Source of the DNA: Clostridium sp. SCN 57-10
Lineage (GTDB): Bacteria > Bacillota > Clostridia > Oscillospirales > Butyricicoccaceae
NCBI GenBank assembly: GCA_001725215.1
Contig: MEFT01000008.1
Location: forward strand, 1-15,621
Direction: 5' to 3'
DNA length: 15,621 bases
Position numbers and translations under genes: made by a program. Of this stretch, positions 13,467-15,621 are shown one piece after another. Position 1 is the stretch's first letter, and the number at the start of each line of letters is the position of its first letter. Below the pieces are notes generated by a model that was given only the letters and a program-made list of their open reading frames with translations, made no database searches and was not told where the DNA came from.

Positions 13467-14372
13467 TTACAGCGCGCGCACCGGCACAAGTTCGATATAC
13501 CCACGCGTGCCGACGGGTTCAAGCTGAATACGAGGATTCTCCGAATCCCAGGCATACCCCATAACGGAAGGGTTATATCGGTCGATGGCGTGCCATACTT
13601 CATCGATGGCGAGGCAGTAGTCCTCCTCAGCAAACGGCTCTCCCTGAAAGGACAGATAGGTTGCGGCGGGCAGCTCAATGATGTCAAACCCCTCCGGAAT
13701 CGCCATGTCGGCGTCGAGCGCGACTTCCACACCCTGTACATACTGAGATGTGCCGTGCGGGCGGTATGCCTCGGGCAGCCAGAAGCAGGCCGGTTCGCCG
13801 CTGATCGAGGGAATGCTCGTCAGAAGCCCCCATACGTCACATCCGACCTCCTCGCAATATGAAAAATAATCCTTTGCGTTGACACCGCGTTTGATGATGG
13901 CCTTGCGGGCCGGTTTCTCGACCGTTCGAACAAATACAGTTTTTACTGATTCCATCGTTGCTTCCTTTCTCGTGTAAAAATATTTCACACCGTAGGGGAT
14001 GAACAGGCTGATTGGCGTGGGCCGCTGCGCATAGGCGCGCGGGTTACATCCAAACTCGCGGAAAAAGGCGCGCTGATACCCATCCACGCTTCCGAAGCCC
14101 ATCTCAAACGCAATATCTGCAACCTTGCAGTGCCGATCGCGCAGCATAAGAGCCGACTTAGACAGCCGCAGTCGACGAATGTAATCGGAGGGTGAAATAT
14201 GCGCCCACTGGATAAATAAACGATAAGAATACCAGGGCGAAAACAGGGATACCCTTGACAGATCTGCAAGCGTGATCTCTTCACTCAGATGTGATGCGAT
14301 ATATTCTTGCATGCGCTGCACCGCTTCGATTTGCTCGTTGATGTTGCTCACCTCCCGTGCTGTATTTATCAT
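13467..14372 (-). CDS. AraC-family regulator with GyrI-like effector-binding domain
   Basis: A 301-residue transcription factor. The DNA-binding part is at the N-terminus with two helix-turn-helix units: ITLADLSRVSLFSPWYSYRL (about 33-52) and CKVADIAFEMGFGSVDGYQ (82-100), followed by RAFFREFGCNPRAYAQ. Residues about 140-301 form a GyrI-like domain, as in Rob- and BmrR-type regulators that sense small hydrophobic or cationic molecules; it keeps EEVGCDVWG and the C-terminal RGYIELVPV strand. The start is uncertain: ATG 14372 has GAGG only one base away, while a better GGGAGG (14356-14351) precedes an ATC codon (Ile11). An internal ATG at 13955 has AAGGA seven bases ahead. The target genes are not evident; the divergent GGDEF gene or degV are possible. 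Confidence 0.9.
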   Translation of the reverse strand: MINTAREVSNINEQIEAVQRMQEYIASHLSEEITLADLSRVSLFSPWYSYRLFIQWAHISPSDYIRRLRLSKSALMLRDRHCKVADIAFEMGFGSVDGYQRAFFREFGCNPRAYAQRPTPISLFIPYGVKYFYTRKEATMESVKTVFVRTVEKPARKAIIKRGVNAKDYFSYCEEVGCDVWGLLTSIPSISGEPACFWLPEAYRPHGTSQYVQGVEVALDADMAIPEGFDIIELPAATYLSFQGEPFAEEDYCLAIDEVWHAIDRYNPSVMGYAWDSENPRIQLEPVGTRGYIELVPVRAL

Positions 14373-14487
14373 ACCTCATCCACACGAAAAACTCTCGATT
14401 TTTCTTGCCTAAAAACAGGGACGATCGGTCACAAATTATGTCGCGAGGCATGTAGCCGTTTTGTGTAATTTTTTCAACAAGAAAGGC

Positions 14488-14516
14488 TGGATTTCTTTCA
14501 TATTTTGGAATAAAAT
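14488..14516 (+). promoter_or_regulatory. Possible promoter of the PAS-GGDEF gene
   Basis: TGGATT at 14488-14493, 17-base spacer, TAAAAT at 14511-14516, in an AT-rich stretch unlike the rest of the window. The -35 is poor. The -10 is only about 20 bases before ATG, giving a very short leader. Confidence 0.35.
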
Positions 14517-14536
14517 AGAAACGTAAAGGGGTGAAC

Positions 14537-15415
14537 ATGTTGCGGGTTCTGATGGATCAGGCACGAGAGGCTTTGCTCATATGGAATGCTCAAAGTGATA
14601 CGTTGGAGTGTTCGCAGCAGTGGGAAAAACTGTGCTGCGGAACGCCGCCCTTTTACCGTATTTCAGAAAGCGTACACTCCGGTCTTTTGGTTCACCCCGA
14701 AGACTGCTCTGTGGTCGAACGTATTGCGGCACGGTGGCTGGCGGGCGAGCAATATATCGAGGCCGAGCTGCGGCTGCGTGCGCCGGACGGAAATTATCGT
14801 TGGAGGCGGGTGCGTGGCTGTGCCGAACTGATACCGGGCAGCGGGACGCAGGTGACGGCGGTGCTCAGCGATATCGACGAGCAGACGCGCGAGCTAAGCC
14901 GGCTGCGGCAGCGCGCCGAGCGTGATACGCTGACGGGCGTGTTTAACCGCGGAACGGCCGAAGAACGCATCGAGCGCGCACTGGCGGAAAGCGGAAACCA
15001 TACGCTTATGCTCATCGACCTCGATCGATTTAAGCAGGTCAATGACCGATGGGGGCACGCCTGCGGAGACCGCCTGCTCATTGAGGCGGCGGGCAGACTG
15101 CAGCGGCATTTCAGAGCGCACGATATCATCGGCCGCATCGGAGGCGATGAATTTGTTGTACTGCTGCGCGATGCGGCCGAGCGCGATCTGATCGAGCGCA
15201 AGGCGCATGGTTTGGTGGAAGTGATGCGCGGCATCGTCGGTGATGACTGCCAATGTGATACGTCGTGCAGCGTCGGTGTCGCGCGTGCACCGCACGATGC
15301 ACACAACTATACGGAACTGATGCTGTGCGCCGATGAGGCGCTTTATACCGCCAAACGCAGCGGGCGCGGCTGCGTTGTGTTCTACGGAAAACAAGACCCG
15401 CACGGCGAGGCTTAA
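14537..15415 (+). CDS. PAS-GGDEF diguanylate cyclase
   Basis: A 292-residue cytosolic signalling enzyme with no membrane segment. Residues about 1-118 look like a PAS_3-type sensor fold, ending in the PAC-like RAPDGNYRWRRVRG and VTAVLSDIDEQ; the ligand is unknown. A short helical linker leads to the GGDEF domain (about 128-290), which makes cyclic di-GMP from two GTP. The active loop is intact (RIGGDEFVVLL, GGDEF at 202-206), metal-binding Asp161 and Asp163 lie in LIDLDRFKQVND, and the inhibitory I-site RAHD (193-196) sits the canonical five residues before GGDEF. So it should be active and product-inhibited. I chose ATG 14537 because AAGGGG at 14526-14531 is spaced for it; the GTG at 14531 overlaps that site. 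Confidence 0.93.
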   Translation: MLRVLMDQAREALLIWNAQSDTLECSQQWEKLCCGTPPFYRISESVHSGLLVHPEDCSVVERIAARWLAGEQYIEAELRLRAPDGNYRWRRVRGCAELIPGSGTQVTAVLSDIDEQTRELSRLRQRAERDTLTGVFNRGTAEERIERALAESGNHTLMLIDLDRFKQVNDRWGHACGDRLLIEAAGRLQRHFRAHDIIGRIGGDEFVVLLRDAAERDLIERKAHGLVEVMRGIVGDDCQCDTSCSVGVARAPHDAHNYTELMLCADEALYTAKRSGRGCVVFYGKQDPHGEA

Positions 15416-15455
15416 GTCGGCTGATGCAAGAAAAAAATAGGCTATTCGGCAAGCA

Positions 15456-15482
15456 GAGCCGCCCGCAGGGGCGGCTCGTTTT
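15456..15482 (+). terminator. Rho-independent terminator of the GGDEF gene
   Basis: GAGCCGCCC (15456-15464) pairs with GGGCGGCTC (15469-15477) around GCAG, followed by GTTTTATATTT. It faces the minus-strand gene that ends at 15487. Confidence 0.85.
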
Positions 15483-15486
15483 ATAT

Positions 15487-15621
15487 TTAAAAGGTGATTG
15501 CAAGTCGGATTCGCGTCGCAGCGGCGAGTGAGAGCGAGAACAATGCATCGCGCACCGTGCGGTTTCCCATCCAGTCGCGCTCGTCATAGCAAGAGAGGTC
15601 GGCCAGCAAGTCTCCGCTGTA
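15487..15621 (-). CDS. C-terminal end of an unrecognised protein (5' end outside window)
   Basis: The minus frame is open from the window edge for 44 residues to TAA at 15489-15487. It begins YSGDLLADLSCYDERDWMGN and ends in a positively charged, partly hydrophobic segment (ATRIRLAITF). Codon choice resembles the neighbours and the stop lies just after a convergent terminator, both of which support a real gene end. I do not recognise the family from this fragment. Confidence 0.6.
   Translation of the reverse strand, partial: YSGDLLADLSCYDERDWMGNRTVRDALFSLSLAAATRIRLAITF

Noticed and set aside
1..15621. CRISPR array, tRNA/rRNA gene, insertion sequence or prophage
   Set aside because: No regularly spaced direct repeats, cloverleaf, transposase or phage-like gene was seen on either strand.

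Overview
The window looks like part of a chromosome from a GC-rich member of the Bacillota, probably class Clostridia. The basis is strong GGAGG-type ribosome binding sites on nearly every gene, a T-box leader, the GatCAB indirect tRNA amidation route, and gene families common in gut Clostridia (DegV, a two-cluster ferredoxin aldo/keto reductase, Nit2-like amidase). No mobile element, CRISPR array, tRNA or rRNA was seen. Genus cannot be assigned from sequence reading alone.

Layout. Positions 2-424 (+) hold the end of an RluA-type pseudouridine synthase. Positions 530-3005 (+) are a translationally coupled three-gene unit (MATE transporter, YfbR-like 5'-nucleotidase, small three-helix membrane protein) ending in a strong terminator. 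Positions 3111-4544 (+) encode an adenylosuccinate lyase of the type also found in animals. Positions 4545-4852 hold an unexplained element and a bidirectional terminator. Positions 4853-9805 (-) are the centre of interest: a gene whose single product is a full-length aspartyl-tRNA synthetase joined to a full-length GatC, followed by overlapping gatA and gatB. A T-box leader with a consensus promoter precedes it (about 9849-10184, -). Positions 10292-11116 (+) encode an omega-amidase/Nit2-like hydrolase read divergently. Then follow an aldo/keto reductase with two 4Fe-4S clusters (11154-12176, -), a DegV protein (12503-13390, +), an AraC-type regulator with a GyrI-like effector domain (13467-14372, -), a PAS-GGDEF diguanylate cyclase (14537-15415, +) and the C-terminus of an unrecognised protein (15487-15621, -).

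How the genes work together. AspRS charges tRNA, and GatCAB converts mis-acylated Asp-tRNA(Asn) and Glu-tRNA(Gln) to the amidated forms. In some bacteria AspRS, GatCAB and tRNA(Asn) form a complex called the transamidosome. Here AspRS and GatC appear to be one polypeptide, so the enzyme that makes the misacylated tRNA would be tethered to the amidotransferase. The T-box specifier loop reads GAAC, which contains the overlapping codons GAA (Glu) and AAC (Asn). That arrangement matches the two-codon T-box described upstream of the transamidation operon of Clostridium acetobutylicum. Fusion and leader together suggest a module that senses both tRNA substrates.

The other genes are mostly housekeeping or regulatory single units. 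All four convergent gene pairs (purB/gatB, amidase/aldo-keto reductase, degV/araC, GGDEF/last gene) are separated by a strong hairpin that could act on both strands.
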